Assembly: GCA_946902985.2 (NCBI GenBank)
Contig: OX336397.1
Coordinates: 150,033,890-150,097,889, forward strand
DNA length: 64,000 nt
Direction: 5' to 3'
Source of the DNA: Meconema thalassinum
Lineage: Eukaryota; Arthropoda; Insecta; Orthoptera; Tettigoniidae
How positions within the stretch are numbered: position 1 is the first letter of the stretch; every line of letters starts with the position of its first letter. Below the pieces are notes generated by a model, which was not told where the DNA came from, ran no database searches, and worked only from the letters and a program-made list of their open reading frames with translations. The position numbers and the translations under genes are program-made. Shown here piece after piece: positions 1 through 11,568 of the stretch.

Positions 1-946
1 AATGGGGCCATTTCAAGATGGTTCTCGCCTACCTGATAATGACGGAAACGATCAGGTTGGATGTGCCTTCGTTGTGTATGAGACCGACAAAGAAATATGC
101 TCCGCTCAGTACAAGCTCCCGACACCTGTACAATTTTTCAAGCAGTACTCTGTGCCTTAAAGACAGCACTACAGTGGTGTAGAGACAACAAAAATGCAGA
201 ATCATACAGTGATTCACAGGCAGCCCTCAACTCAATAACCGACAAATACAACTTGAACCCAATAGTTGCTGACATAAGTCAATAACTCAGCATGGTTCCC
301 ATGTCTGTCTCTCCTGGGTTTGTGGACACATGGGATAATTGGGAATGAACGCGCAGATGAACTATCTTAAGAGGCCGCACAATCAACAATGGAAGTTTCA
401 TATGACAGAACTCCAATGCATCACCTGAAAAGAAATATAAAAGACTACATTGCTCACCAGTGGAATAACATTTGGACCTCAACTTCGAAAGGATATGTTA
501 CGAAAGAAGTATTTGTTCCTGAGATTCATTATCGCCTTCAATGTGCTTTGTGCTTACTCAACTTTTATGTGGACGGGAAATTCACGTCATGCTTCGGGTG
601 ATTTCACATCACTATTCTAAATGACTATACATGCTTTTGTGGATCCTCTCAAACTGTAAATCACCTGCTCTTTGACTGCTCTGCTTTTGAAAGAGAAAAA
701 CCTTTTATAAAATGTCACCTGAGGTACTGCAATAATAAACTGTCTAAAATTCTGCATCCTGTATTTAAAAAATCATGTTGTTATTCTAATTTTCTTACAT
801 CCATCCATCATATCTTCCATAAGTCATTATAATTGTTATGCAATAACTGTTGTAAATATTTTGTAATTGACGAACTATAACCCGAATATGCTAGGCAAAA
901 TAGGTTTCTTCTATGTATTTGGAATTTCAATAAATAAATAAATAAC
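1..946 (+). pseudogene. LINE 3' end with RNase H-like domain (I/R1/Jockey-type)
   Basis: This is the 3' part of a non-LTR retrotransposon whose ORF2 ended in an RNase H domain, the enzyme that removes RNA from RNA-DNA hybrids during target-primed reverse transcription. From position 2 a frame reads a DGS motif and VGCAFVVYE, typical of the first RNase H strand and its catalytic Asp. The frame then shifts near 125, and TIFQAV...ALQWC followed by SDSQAALNSI (second catalytic Asp) appears at 130-250. A WGHMGI-NERADEL-like segment follows at about 320-370, again with frame changes. At 640-700 a CGSSQTVNHLLFDC segment matches the C-terminal Cys/His knuckle of such elements. The copy ends in TAAATAAATAAATAA at about 930-946, a normal LINE tail. 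Several frameshifts make it dead. The 5' part lies outside the window. Confidence 0.8.
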
Positions 947-949
947 TAT

Positions 950-2497
950 AGACCGGTCTACAGTGCAATACATGACAATATTCAACGAGCAATTGATGTT
1001 ACTCAAGCTAATGATAGAATTATACTTGGGGTTGATTTAAACTGTCCAGTGGATAAACTGAATAGGGAATTGGAACTGGTCCTCTGTTACCTAGATGAGG
1101 AAGGACGACTCGTGAATGATAAGAAGGTACATCCGTATATATGTCGTAATGGAGGTAGCACCATAGACCTCATGTTTGTAAGAGGTCTCGCCATTCATGA
1201 ATATGGACGTCTGACAAAGTGTGATGCAGCTGTAATTAGGAAGCATATCCAAGTAATTACGATATTGACTGTTACACACCTCTTAAAGCATCAAGCGAAG
1301 ACGCAATTACGAAGCCTACTACAAGGAAGAACAGAAAAAATACCATGTAGCTTGCAAGCCATCAAGGAAGGTAATTCAGATGTGGCTATGTCGGGAATAA
1401 TGGAATTCATAGAAGAAGGAACCACATTAATAGAACTCAAACATAAAGCGCAGAAATATTTGGCAGAGAGTGACTTAAGGAAAGACAAAAAAAAATTAAA
1501 GAAGCTACATATCGCACAAAGAACTAAGGATAATGATGATCTGGAACGCTACCAGACCGCAAGGAGAAAATACAAAGACCTCATAAAGTCAAAGAAGCGA
1601 GAGTTTAGAGAGAGGGAAGACATAATACTCATAAATGACATACAGAAAGATCCGTGTAAAGCACTCAGGCCAAGACAACCACGCTTCCCAGCGGCCGTCA
1701 CGATGGAAACATTGGAGGGACACAGGAGGGGAGTTCTAGTATCCAAAGAAAGCAGACCAAAGTTTGACGAGCCCACAGAGGTAGAACATACTGCGTACTT
1801 CACCACAGAAGACGTTAAGAATATCATTACCTAAAGCAAGAATAACATAGCACTAGGTTTAGATGGACTCTGTAATGAACATTTAAAGATTACGCTACCC
1901 TTCCTTTAAAATGTACGGGCAGAGTTAACGAATAAGTGCTTGAAGACTGGCTCTATCCCCAGTACTTGGCGCAAGACAATCATCAAACTGCTGTACAAGG
2001 GTAAAGGCGATGTCAGCAAACCTGAATTATAGAGGGGAGTTGCGTTGGAATCGGTTGCACACAAATTGCTCACCAAGCTCCTGACTCAGAGAATAGATGC
2101 ACGAGTAGATCACCTGCTCCTAGAAGAAAAATTACGATTTTGGACGGGCAGATCTACTCTGAGGACTGCAGAATGTCTCTTAAAGGACATACAGTAATCA
2201 CTAGAAGACAAGGGAAGATATATGTAATTTTCAACGACTATACCAAAACCTTTGACACAGTCAAAAAACGAACTTGTCATAAAATTGGAAAACCTCATAG
2301 GACGTTCTGGCATGACAAGACTAATATTGAGGATTTTGGCAGACAATCATGTTGAGATCCACGATAAAATCACCCAATCGGACTGGATTGACCAAACAAT
2401 CGGAGTACTGCAATGAGACCAACTAAGTCCGATTCTCTTAAATATCCTGACCTGCGATGTCACCTCCAAAATAAAACAGGGAACACAGAACGTCAAA

Positions 2498-2531
<34 letters not shown>

Positions 2532-3022
2532 TATATATGCAGATGACATGGCCCTGGCCTTCGATAGTATAGGGGATCTACAGAAGGGTATATATCTCGT
2601 TGAGCTCTGGGTGGGGGAGGAGGAACTAGTGATGAATACTCTGAAGACTGAATTAATGATATTCAGAAAAGGAGGAATACTGATGAAATATGACTACATT
2701 CTTTGCGAGGAACGCAACACTTCAGATACCGTACCTTGAAATCACTATACAAGTCACAGGGACTTCCTTCATGGTTCATATAAAGGGAAAATTGCAGCTA
2801 GACTTAGAATTACAAGCGACATCAGGCTTCTACAAAGAATATCAGTAAAATCGGCCATGGAACTCCTCAGAGTTAAAGTGCTACCATCAATCACAAATGG
2901 AACAGAGGTCATATGGAATTACCTATCAACCAGACAATTAAACGAAATTTAATGTCTCAAATCAAGGTATCTGAAGAGGGTATTGGAGGTGTCAAAATTA
3001 TCCCCCTCACGATGTATTGAAC
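950..3022 (+). pseudogene. LINE remnant: endonuclease and reverse transcriptase domains
   Basis: A 5'-truncated LINE starts right after the tail of the preceding LINE. The first ~870 bp encode the C-terminal half of an APE endonuclease: RIILGVDLNC at about 1015-1045 and NGGSTIDLMFV at about 1150-1180 are hallmark strands, followed by the long charged linker up to 1834. Reverse transcriptase follows in several frames: LGLDGLCNEHLK (1855-1890), a block resembling STWRKTIIKLLYKGKG (1965-2005), FNDYTKTFD (2228-2257) and YADDMALAFD, with the catalytic YADD at 2536-2547. The thumb region with KRVLEVSKLSPSR ends near 3015, where a SINE interrupts the gene. Many stops and frameshifts show an old dead copy. 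The closest match in the window is the LINE at 29316-31090. Confidence 0.8.
2498..2538. repeat. (TA)n microsatellite inside LINE reverse transcriptase
   Basis: About 40 bp of alternating TA run straight into the first codon of the YADD catalytic motif of the surrounding LINE. The repeat probably grew from an AT-rich coding stretch after the element died. Confidence 0.85.
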
Positions 3023-3199
3023 GGCGTGGTGGCGCAGCGGTCAAGCTGTTGGCCTCTTACCAAGGTGGACCAAGTTTGATGCATGTGAGATTTTCGAAGT
3101 CAAATGCCACGTCCTGTAGTTCGGATTCCACGTAAAACGGAGGTCCCGTGGCTCATGATTGCAAGATTAACAGTCGCGTAAAACTACAAGCTTTTGCTT
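3023..3199 (+). mobile_element. tRNA-derived SINE inserted in LINE
   Basis: A short SINE starts with a tRNA-like head: GGCGCAGCGGTCAAGC resembles an A box, and a degenerate B box lies near 3068-3085. The body continues to TTTTGCTTCT near 3193. The host LINE reading is cut at ...SPSR just before the SINE and resumes with ...LVYALARE just after it. The flanks share CTCAC(G/T)AT..ATTG, consistent with a decayed ~13-bp target-site duplication at about 3007-3020 and 3200-3213. No terminal simple-sequence tail is evident, so the exact 3' border is uncertain. Confidence 0.6.
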
Positions 3200-3296
3200 C
3201 TCACTATATTGGTATATGCATTAGCAAGAGAGACCGTAAATGCACTTACCATCCACACAGGCATGCGTAGACCGACAAAGAGAACTTCGAAGGAAA

Positions 3297-3328
<32 letters not shown>

Positions 3329-3560
3329 AATAAAGAAAGATATCCCAGAAAGGTTTTACATCACAGATGCAATTATAAATAAAGAATGGATGTGACCAGA
3401 GTATGAGCTGAGGCATCTAGTCACCTGATTTGCGATCCATGACTTCCACCATCAATCATCCCTGCTAGGAATGTGTATGTCTATTGTTCAACAATCAATG
3501 CGGCACATACCACGCCACGGTGTGTGATAGAAAACTAGTATCACTGACTCAGTTTATATT
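3200..3560 (+). pseudogene. LINE C-terminal region (continuation after SINE)
   Basis: The interrupted LINE continues here. LVYALARET (about 3210-3236), LPSTQA and VDRQREL (3247-3290) align in order with the C-terminal region of the LINE copy at 29400-29560, which reads LVYELAKET, LPCTEGY and LQDRQNKRRK. FYITDAI and RHLVT.FAIHDFHH follow at 3353-3445, the segment matched by RHVATRLAVHGFRH at 30830-30870. Reading in this order across two independent copies is the evidence that the SINE at 3023-3199 is an insertion. Frameshifts and stops are frequent. The element fades out near 3560. Confidence 0.65.
3294..3345. repeat. (GAAA)n microsatellite in Lys/Arg-rich LINE codons
   Basis: About 12 GAAA units occupy the place where the related LINE copy encodes a Lys/Arg-rich stretch (RQNKRRKIR). 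This suggests in situ expansion of A/G-rich codons rather than a retrotransposon tail. Confidence 0.8.
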
Positions 3561-3699
3561 ACTTTCACTCATACGGAAATACTAGCGAAATGGCAACTGT
3601 CTAGTGGTGTATTTTATAAAGGAGATAGATAGATAGATAGATTTATTTTGTCTGGCAAGATTAGGGCCATTGGGCCCTCTCTTCCATCTAACCAGATTT

Positions 3700-5102
3700 T
3701 ACAATTAATACACTATTTTATTATTTGCAGAACTTAACAATGGTACTTAAATCTAACAGGAATGCATTTCAGATTTGATCATAATACATATAATGGCAGG
3801 TAAGCATGGCGTAGGAAAAATTATTGTAATTAGTTAAGTATAGCTAAAGTAAGGAAATAATAGGGAAACACAAACACTAATAAAACAGAACCTCATGATG
3901 ATGTGATGCTGTTGATCATGATGATAAGCATCATGGATGAGTTATTACTATAGCCTAATATTGATTTTGCAATGTGCATTTAAAAGGATGTAAGAAAACA
4001 TTTAAGTAACTAAACAGAAAATAAATAAAATGTAAATTAGGAACATGAATATAACTCAGCATAAGGATTCAAATATTTGACGTGTTGAGTTCAGCTTTCA
4101 TTTCTTTTGTGATATGTACAGCTGACATTGCCGCCTGATGCTAGACGGGGTTGATCCTCTGACAGAGCTCGGCAGGTTGTTACACAGTCGTGCAGTAGAA
4201 ACTACGAAGGAGTTAATGTAGTGTAGCGTACCGTACGGTGTATAGGTATGAGCATGAGTGAATCATTTTTTGACCGTGTACCAAGACTATGTTCGTGTGA
4301 GAGGCAGTAAAACTGAGAATGCAGGTAAGCTGGAGAGGAAAAGACATAAAGAATGAAGATCGCGGCGTTGATTTAGTCGCAACCAGCTGAGTTGTTCGTA
4401 CGCAGGGGTGACGTGGTCGTAATACCGTAAGTTGCATATGTAGCGTACACAGGCATTTTGTGCTAGTTGGAGTTTGTTTTTAAGAGTAGCAGACAGGTCA
4501 TTGTATACCACATCGCAATAGTCAAAATGAGGCAGTACTAGGGAGGAAACAAGTCGTTCTTTTAACATGCGAGAGAAAATATTCCCAAATCGTCTCAATG
4601 AATTCAGTGCGGAAAATACTTTTCTAGAGACGTTGTGGACTTGCTGCGTCCAAGAGAGATGTTCGTCAATAATCACGTCCAGATCTTGGACTGATTCTCG
4701 GAATTCGATTGGGGAGTCGCGCAAGCGTAAGTTTTGTAGGGTGGGATTATTTTTTATTTTACGGAGAATTTTTGGGTGGGAGATTATGATAGCTTGAGTT
4801 TTTGTCTCATTGAGTCGTAGTCCATGTGAATTGGACCAATTACAAATTTCAGTTAAGTCCTCATTGAAAGCTTTGATTGCTTGCGATAGTCTTTCTGGTA
4901 CAGCATGCAGCTGTACATCGTCAGCGTATAAGTGATATTTGCATTTAGTTATCGACGAAGTGATATCATTTATGTAGATCGAGAAGAGAAGGGGTCCTAG
5001 AACAGATCCCTGAGGGACTCCTGTCACCACTGAGCGCCAAGAAGACATTTGATTTGAGTTACTTTTAACGCGCTGTTGGCGCCCGTGTAGATATGAGTCC
5101 AC
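3700..5102 (-). pseudogene. CR1-like reverse transcriptase, palm, thumb and C-terminus
   Basis: An open frame from 5102 to 4287 encodes 271 residues of reverse transcriptase. VTGVPQGSVLGPLLF at residues ~27-41 is the conserved RT block, YADDVQLHA around residue 59 holds the catalytic YADD, and LRLNETKTQAI with LSWTQQVHNVSRK follow as later RT and thumb blocks. PHFDYCDVVY near residue 195 is the usual C-terminal signature of CR1/Jockey-type elements. After a frameshift near 4290 the reading continues with SFVVSTARLCNNLPSSVRG at about 4215-4155, matching the normal C-terminal end. Polymerase function is lost because the upstream half is displaced and shifted. Confidence 0.85.
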
Positions 5103-5105
5103 CCA

Positions 5106-6020
5106 TTGGATTCTTGTAGGGGTTCTTTGTGTGGGTGCCCTACAATGTGGTGTTTTGGGGGAAGTTAAGATGCGGGTGGTGCGGGTAGTGTGATTGAACT
5201 GTCTAGGGGCATAGATGTAGCTCTGTGGACGAGCTTTCCGATTGTTCAGATTGCTGGGAGAGCTCGGGGGTGTGAAAGTGGTGCTGAGGGAAGTTTGGCA
5301 AATAAGGATTTAAACGGTGCTGCCGCTACTCGGCTTAATGCTAGCGTAAGCTGGCTAGCGAAGATTTAGAGCGAATCCGCTGATACAAACACTGTGACGG
5401 AGTAGCAAGTGGCTGTCCGCTGACGCCATGCAGCAACTAAACAATAAAGCTATAAGTTCCTATCTGGAGGGAATCTAGAGGATAGGAACTTACTAGCTAA
5501 TAATTAAATAAATGGAATGACCAGTTAGCTAAAGACGTCTAGTTTTAATGTGTATACTTCTAAGAAGAAGTATTATTAGAGTTTACAGAGCAGCTATAGT
5601 GCTAATGATCCAAATGCAATTACAGTACAAGCAATAGGGGATGAAAGTGTAGGTGTGTGTGTGTAAAATGATACTCGCTATACACCTACCAAGGTGGCAA
5701 CAGTCGTGACGACGCCCTGCAGCGGTACTGCACTACAACACAAGGTCTGTTCAAGAATGACCCCGAGTCATGAACTCTCCGAGGTTTTACGGATTCAGAA
5801 GTGCAGTGCGTGCAGAATTGCACATTCTTTTAGTGTCGAAGCCCTACTGGGGTCGTTTGAGTTCAGGCGTGAGGCTACCTGAGTTTATTGAAGTGGTATG
5901 TTTTTCAGATGTAGCCGTAGATCGTAGAAGTTGGTTTGAAGGCATGTATTTGGATGTATCTGTATGAGGTGTGAGTAATAGGGGGTGGGGTTGTTATCCT
6001 ATGGATACAACATACTGTTC
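5106..6020. other. Unassigned ~0.9 kb inside CR1-like LINE
   Basis: On the minus strand the RT reads up to DFSKAFDSVDHDILL near 6060 and resumes with WVDSYLHGR at 5110. The intervening ~0.9 kb does not read as RT in any frame. It contains a short (TG)n at about 5650, but I see no transposase, clear inverted ends or target duplication. It may be an unidentified insertion or a rearranged segment. Confidence 0.4.
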
Positions 6021-6538
6021 ATAGAGAGATGAATTTTGAATAGGCTAGGGAGTAATATGTCATGATCAACAGAATCAAATGCTTTGCTGAAATCAAGCAG
6101 TGCTAAGATTGTTGCTTGCCCACTGTCCATAGCCTTTCTTATGTCATCCGTGACATTAAGTAGTGCCGTAGTAGTGCTGTGATTTTTCCGGAAGCCAGAT
6201 TGGTGCTAATCAAGGATGTTGTGCGCTTGCAAATAGCAGGGGAGTTGTTCGTACACGATAAATTCGAGAGATTTGGAGATGGCAGATAATATGCTCACTG
6301 GGCGATAGTCACACACGTTTTTGGCTTGTGTAGTTTTAGGGATTGGAGTGACAATAGCCGTTTTCCATAGCGATGGGTACGTACCGGTCATTAACGAGTA
6401 TTTGAATATGTGTGTCATTGTGGGAAGTATAATGTCAATGATTCGTTTGAATATTTCTATTTCTATATTGTCGATCCCTTTCGATTTTGATTTGTTTCTA
6501 AGAATGGCACGTCTGACTTGTGACGGGGTAACATGCAA
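6020..6538 (-). pseudogene. CR1-like reverse transcriptase, N-terminal blocks
   Basis: The minus-strand frame 6538-6206 encodes the first RT blocks of the element: SLWKTAIVTPIPKTTQ and YRPVSILSAISKSLE are canonical. After a stop near 6206 the frame continues with QSGFRKNHSTTTALL (6200-6155) and DFSKAFDSVDHDIL near 6095-6055, which holds the first catalytic Asp. The upstream endonuclease and linker are replaced by an RTE-type fragment at 6541, so part of ORF2 is missing here. Confidence 0.8.
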
Positions 6539-6540
6539 GA

Positions 6541-7052
6541 ATGCTTTCTATAAAAAGAAGAACCTATTTGCTGCAAGGAACATGACTCTTGATGTGAGGA
6601 AACAAATTTTGAGGACGTATGTATGGAGCGTCGCGCTATATGGCAGCGAATCTTGGACAATAGGAGAGAGAGAGAGAGGAAAAGACTACTAGCATTTGAA
6701 ACCTGGTGTTATAGAAGGATTATGAAAATCAGTTGGAAAGAAATGGTCACAAATGAGGAAGTCTTTAGAAGAGTGGGAGAGAGAAGATGCTTCCTTAAAT
6801 ATTTAAAAAGAAGATGGAATCACCTCGTGGGCCACATACTGCGACACAATGGACTGATTAAGCTTATAATCGAGGGAACAGTAGACGGCAAGAATTGTAG
6901 AGGAAGACCCAGACTGGAGTACATGAGTCAAATACAGAAAGATATGGGTTGTGGCTCATACTGTGAACTGAAGAGGAAGACTGAGAGACGGGAAGAATGG
7001 CGAGCTGCTGCCAACCAGCCTCACGGCTGTTAACCACAGAGAGACAGAGAGA
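6541..7052 (+). mobile_element. RTE-type LINE fragment (C-terminal end) inserted in CR1-like LINE
   Basis: A 5'-truncated plus-strand LINE end lies between blocks of the minus-strand CR1-like element. It encodes YVWSVALYGSESWTIG (about 6619-6665), AFETWCYRRIMKISW (6690-6735), GHILRHNG (6832-6855) and CRGRPRLEYMSQIQKDMG (6898-6950), the C-terminal region common to RTE-clade elements. A GA-rich repeat at about 6663-6678 causes a frame change. The same family appears at 52680-53040, 58240-58510, 59075-60575 and 62045-62325. The CR1-like host reads ...EFNTNIGDN on one side and ...VTPSQVRR on the other, so host sequence was lost at the insertion. Confidence 0.75.
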
Positions 7053-7054
7053 TT

Positions 7055-7697
7055 ATCGCCTATATTGGTATTGAACTCGCCCATGACTATTACGTGCTGG
7101 TAAAGAGGCAGGATGCGTAATAACGCGTTCTCTACGTCCTCTAAATGACCCAGCGAAGGTGCCTTGTAAACAACGCAGACAGCACACTTTTGATGGGCGG
7201 TCTCTATTTCGAATAACATAAATTCGGGTCTTCTATTGTACTGGCTATCTGAGCATGCTAGGATTTTAGGATTTAAGTTCGTCTTAACAAAAGCTCCAAC
7301 CCCACCTCCTTCTTTACTACTCGGTCGTTGCGTAATAGTGTGTAGCTGGACAAGTTAAATGATTTTGAAAGATGGAGTGGCGATAGCCATGTCTCACTCA
7401 TCAAGCAAATATGGAATACATCAGGTATAATAAGTTCTAGTTCATGAAAATGTGCCAATAAGGACTGTACATTTACGTGCGCTATGTGAAGACCTGTCGG
7501 ATGAAGTAACAGGTTTTCGAACAGGTAATCACGGGCTGCGGTGGAGTCATTGTTCCCTGGAGCCACTTCTGGCATTCTGTCACCTTCGCAAGGCCACGGT
7601 GAGAGAGGGGTGGGACGGGTGGAATTCCTTTCACTGCAGGGGTAAGCTGTACCGAGTTGCTGTCAGAGGTCGTAGACCCACATACTAGGTTTGCCAT
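7055..7697 (-). pseudogene. CR1-like ORF2 start and APE endonuclease fragment
   Basis: Minus-strand frames give the start of ORF2 (7697 onward) and the endonuclease. LHIAHVNVQSLL at about 7490 is the usual first endonuclease strand, and ICLMSETWLSP carries the catalytic Glu context. VIVMGEFNTNIGDN at about 7105-7060 matches the GDFN motif with Gly-Glu in place of Gly-Asp. Two frames are used with a shift near 7275-7300. The remainder of the domain (NDH and SDH motifs) is absent because of the RTE-type insertion. Confidence 0.7.
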
Positions 7698-7848
7698 CTT
7701 GGGAAATTAGAACTAAACTAACCAAATTGTACTATGCTGAACTAAGACTAAGATAACATTATACAGGTGAACTAATATTAATTAAAACTAAAGTAATATA
7801 CAGTGGCCGCTGTCAGCTAGGTGAATGTTCTTTGACTACAGTTTCTAA

Positions 7849-8567
7849 CTAGTTTGGTAGGTCACACATGCGGTTAATCCTAATCTTGCTACCATTGGGT
7901 TGCTTGATAAGGATATCGCCCTGCGAACTCCAACAATTTCTAACAGAGAAACGAGAAATTGCAGTCTTCACGATGGCCAGCCTGGTGGAGGTGAGATATT
8001 CGCAAATTGTCACCTTGCTACCTTTAAGCATTCTTTTTTTTTTTTTTTTTTTTTTTTAGAAACACCTCGTGCCTGGAACGGAATTACACAAATTTCACAA
8101 TAATAGGCCGCGTTTTTTCCCGGGGATTAAGGTACAACTCGATGGCTCCTGTCAATATCATGCAGGTTAACACTTGCGCCGATATCACTAAAGATGTTTA
8201 GAGCTAGTTCATCAGTATTTTCTTCGGCACTTTCCTGCACTCCAAAAATCCTGATGTTGGATCTCCTGCTATATTGTTCTAGGGAGTCATACTTTTCTTC
8301 GAGCTCGTTTCTAAGGGCTCGTATTTCACTCTCGCGACTCTCAAGCTTTTTGGTGAGATCTGACACCAAGTCCATATTGAACTGGAGTGACTTCTCCAGT
8401 TGTTTGACGACAAGTTCAGTCACTCTCTCAGATATGCCAGAGATAATTGTATCGAGGAACTTACCCGAACTGAGAGTCTCGTTGAGCACCTTATTTACGG
8501 CCTCCTCAACTACGTTGGCACTACCGTTGGAGTCACAGGAGGCGTGCTTGCCCTTGCATCTGGTCAT
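7849..8567 (-). pseudogene. CR1-like LINE ORF1 (coiled coil and RNA-binding) with poly-A expansion
   Basis: The frame 8567-8127 encodes 146 residues with a Ser/Thr/Val-rich N-terminus and a long heptad-like helix (residues ~45-100, ending in LRNELEEKYDSLEQ). EQYSRRSNIRIFGV then begins the RRM-like RNA-binding domain of LINE ORF1 proteins, ending in DIDRSHRV. After a shift the frame reads RPIIVKFV, an A-run of about 25 (T25 on the plus strand, 8034-8057), and LKGSKVTICEYLTSTR to 7849, the C-terminal domain. ORF1 proteins coat the LINE RNA. The A-run has destroyed the frame. Confidence 0.75.
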
Positions 8568-8899
8568 CTTGATTAAGTTATATATTTACTATATAACTAC
8601 GGAGTTATCACACAAAATAACTAAACACAGTTTACACTTATTATATTACTCACACGTGTACCACTTATTTTCAATGTGCCTACACAATAACACCTTCTAA
8701 TTCACTTTCACTGAGGAGCCGAGCTTACACGCGTCTGCCAAGCAATATGGTAAACCACAGGCGGGTGGAAGGGTGGAAGACCTGAATGACGCTCTACCCT
8801 AGTCTTCATACACCACGAGATGAGGGTGGAATATGCTGCGGAAGTCTCGCTAACTCTTCTGTGACTAACTGAACTGTTTACCATTTTGCTCATTCAGTA

Positions 8900-10740
8900 A
8901 GTGGTTAGTTAACGTAAAATTCCATCACCAACGCGGGGAATAAATTTACAAAACATAACCCTGTAAATGAAGATTAGATTACGTTAAAACCCAAGCTTTG
9001 GGATGTGAACAACTTCATTCGATCACGTCCCCACAACCACTGGCATCCTCTTAGGAACAAAATTACAACTAGCCATCATTCCACTCTCTTGCACAAGGTT
9101 AAAAAACAAGTCTGACAAAGTTTAAATGTAGATACTACGTCATTTCATAATAAAAGAATTAATGACGTATCGTGACGCACACACATTGTATTTATACACC
9201 AATTGTCAATATAGGTCCTAAACAGGTATTTCCGTATTTTTGGCACCATGAATTATTTGGAAATGCTGTGAACATAATGGGAACTAATTTAATTGCAAAT
9301 ACATGTCCAGAATTTTTAAATACTACTTCGGTGGAGGAGGATTAAACCATCGTGGTGAGAAAAGTGTAAGTTCAGAATAAATCTTGCCGGTTATAATGTG
9401 AATCACTGGAGTGTAGGCATACAGTGGTATGCCGAGAGTTCGATGAGTGTGCGCTTTGTGTAGTGTGGTTCTTAAAGGTTCACCAGCTTCTGTATATTAT
9501 AACAGACCACACTTTATGCACTATGTGATATTTTCTATCAAGTCCAGGTAAATGAATCGTCTCTACACAATCGGTGTAGCCCCCAGATAGTGCTATCCAT
9601 TCATCCGCGAGGTTTTCATTAGTTAAGTATGATATGTTAACAAAATGATGTGGGTTGTATATTCCAACTGGGCAATACGGCTTTTATATAGCGAACGAAA
9701 TGCGAATTATGTTGTGGCACTTGAACGAACAAACCTATCGCTAGTTACTTGGTGTTCAGTTTCCCGTTTCAATGAATTAGCTGTGATTTCCTCGAACAGT
9801 CCTTTCTTTTCAAACGTAATCGGTCATTCCAAATTTTTATAGGAAAAGCATGTGAATGTCAACAATCCACTGAATTTAGTGAGACAAATGAAAGTTGAAT
9901 GCCGGTACTTAAGATATAAAGCATCACCTATTTATATCTATCCACTTAATAGAGACGATGAGAGACAATGTTGACTGTAGAAAGCACAAACACTTTTTTC
10001 GTGCTGTGGAAAGATTAACACGATCATCCGGAAGAACTGAAGAACTGAAATCTCTGGTGTATAAAACTGTATTGTCTGTATAGTATATATTGACAATACA
10101 GATACATATAATAGTAATTTATCTTGGGACAAAATTCAAAGAGTGCTCTTCAGAAAGGAACAGGAAAGACAGCTAAAGCAGCCACGTAACACTGAACAGC
10201 TCCGGAAGCAGAAATCAAAGAGGATGAAGCGAATGTGGGCAGAGAGAAAAAAGACATGTGGCAAAATTTGAGATATTGATTTAACGTGCTCTGTAATAGT
10301 GCTATTCGATTAAATAAAATAAGTAAATATATTGACTGCATGAAAACCACATGATAGAGCAGTAGAAACGAACACAGTTCCTCTTATTTGAGGAAATTTT
10401 GCATAGTAATGCGAGTACGGAAATTCCATTAATTAACTTTGGACTAGTTAGATCGCTTGATCGCAAAGGTATTATTCCGTTTCTCTTGATCATCTAACAT
10501 AGTAAAATTAAATACTTTTCTGTCAGTCAACACGATTGTTCCCTGATTGTATAGTGTGATATGCCCTATGCCTGAAGCAAATTACAGGAGGTAAAAAAAA
10601 ATCTAGTCTTGATCATTGATGCGTTACATTAAGTCTTTTAAATCTATGTCTACTAATAAGTGTGCAATGAAATTATACAATTATAAAATATTTTTGATTC
10701 AGAAGATTATTCTATACTTATATGGAATTGATAGTGCTTT
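8900..10740. other. Unassigned AT-rich DNA
   Basis: No open frame longer than about 66 codons looks coding and no tRNA, terminal repeat or long tandem repeat was seen. The proximal part near 8900 may still be 5' UTR of the CR1-like LINE. Confidence 0.5.
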
Positions 10741-11568
10741 GTGATTTGTGATATTACGATGATAGTGGCTATTTACCTAGTGCTATCATTAGAGAATTTT
10801 CCACTGAAACAACCCATCTTCCATAGATCGAAGAACACACTCACAAGAGATTCAGTCGGAGGTTCACTCAATCAATATTGTAACATGAAGATTGAAATGT
10901 TAACTCAATGCGGTATGATGCCATATATTTGCCAAACATGCGGAGCTAACTTTAAACGAAAAGGTGATTTGAAGGAACACATGTGCATCCATGGTGGTCG
11001 AAAGGAACATTTATGTAGGACATGCGGAGCATACTTTACGCAGAAAGGTCATTTGACAAGACACATGTTGACCCATAGCTATCTAAGGCCATATTCATGT
11101 AGTACATGCGGAGCGAACTTTACTCATAAATACAGTTTCCAAAGACACATGCTTATCCACAGTGGTATAAGGTCCCATTCCTGTGGTACATGCGAAGCGA
11201 AATTTAATGATAAAAGCAGTTTGCATAAACATATGATGAAACATAGTGGGCTTAAGCATTCCTGTAGTACCTGCGGAGCAAAGTTCACTGAGAAAGCCGG
11301 TTTGAACAAACACATGTTATTACATAGTGGACTAAGGCCATACTCATGTAATACATGCGGAGTGAACTTCATTCGCAAAGGTCACTTACGCACACACATT
11401 TTAAATCATAATGGTAAACCCTATTCTTGTGGTACTTGCGGAGCAAAGTTCACCGTAGAAGCGACGTTGAAAAAACACATGTTGATCCATAGTGGAATAA
11501 CGCCATATATATGTAATACGTGCGGAGCCGGCTTTACACATATTTCTAATTTGAAGCAACATATGATC

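Larger units (their letters stand above)
3622..8900 (-). mobile_element. CR1-like LINE, two ORFs, minus strand, heavily interrupted
   Basis: A long non-LTR element is read on the minus strand. Its order is 5' UTR (about 8900-8570), ORF1 (8567-7849), the ORF2 start and endonuclease (about 7700-7055), then reverse transcriptase (6538 down to about 4290) and a 3' region ending at an (ATCT)n tail, seen on the plus strand as GATAGATAGATAGATT at 3625-3643. GVPQGSVLGPLLFSIYINDI-type RT wording is typical of the CR1/L2 group. An RTE-type fragment (6541-7052) replaces the endonuclease-RT junction, and an unidentified stretch (5106-6020) separates RT blocks. The copy is dead. Its 3' end abuts the end of the preceding plus-strand LINE. 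Confidence 0.75.

Noticed and set aside
10741..10758. GTG at 10741 as zinc-finger start
   Set aside because: GTG starts are not expected in an animal nuclear gene; the first ATG in frame is 10759.
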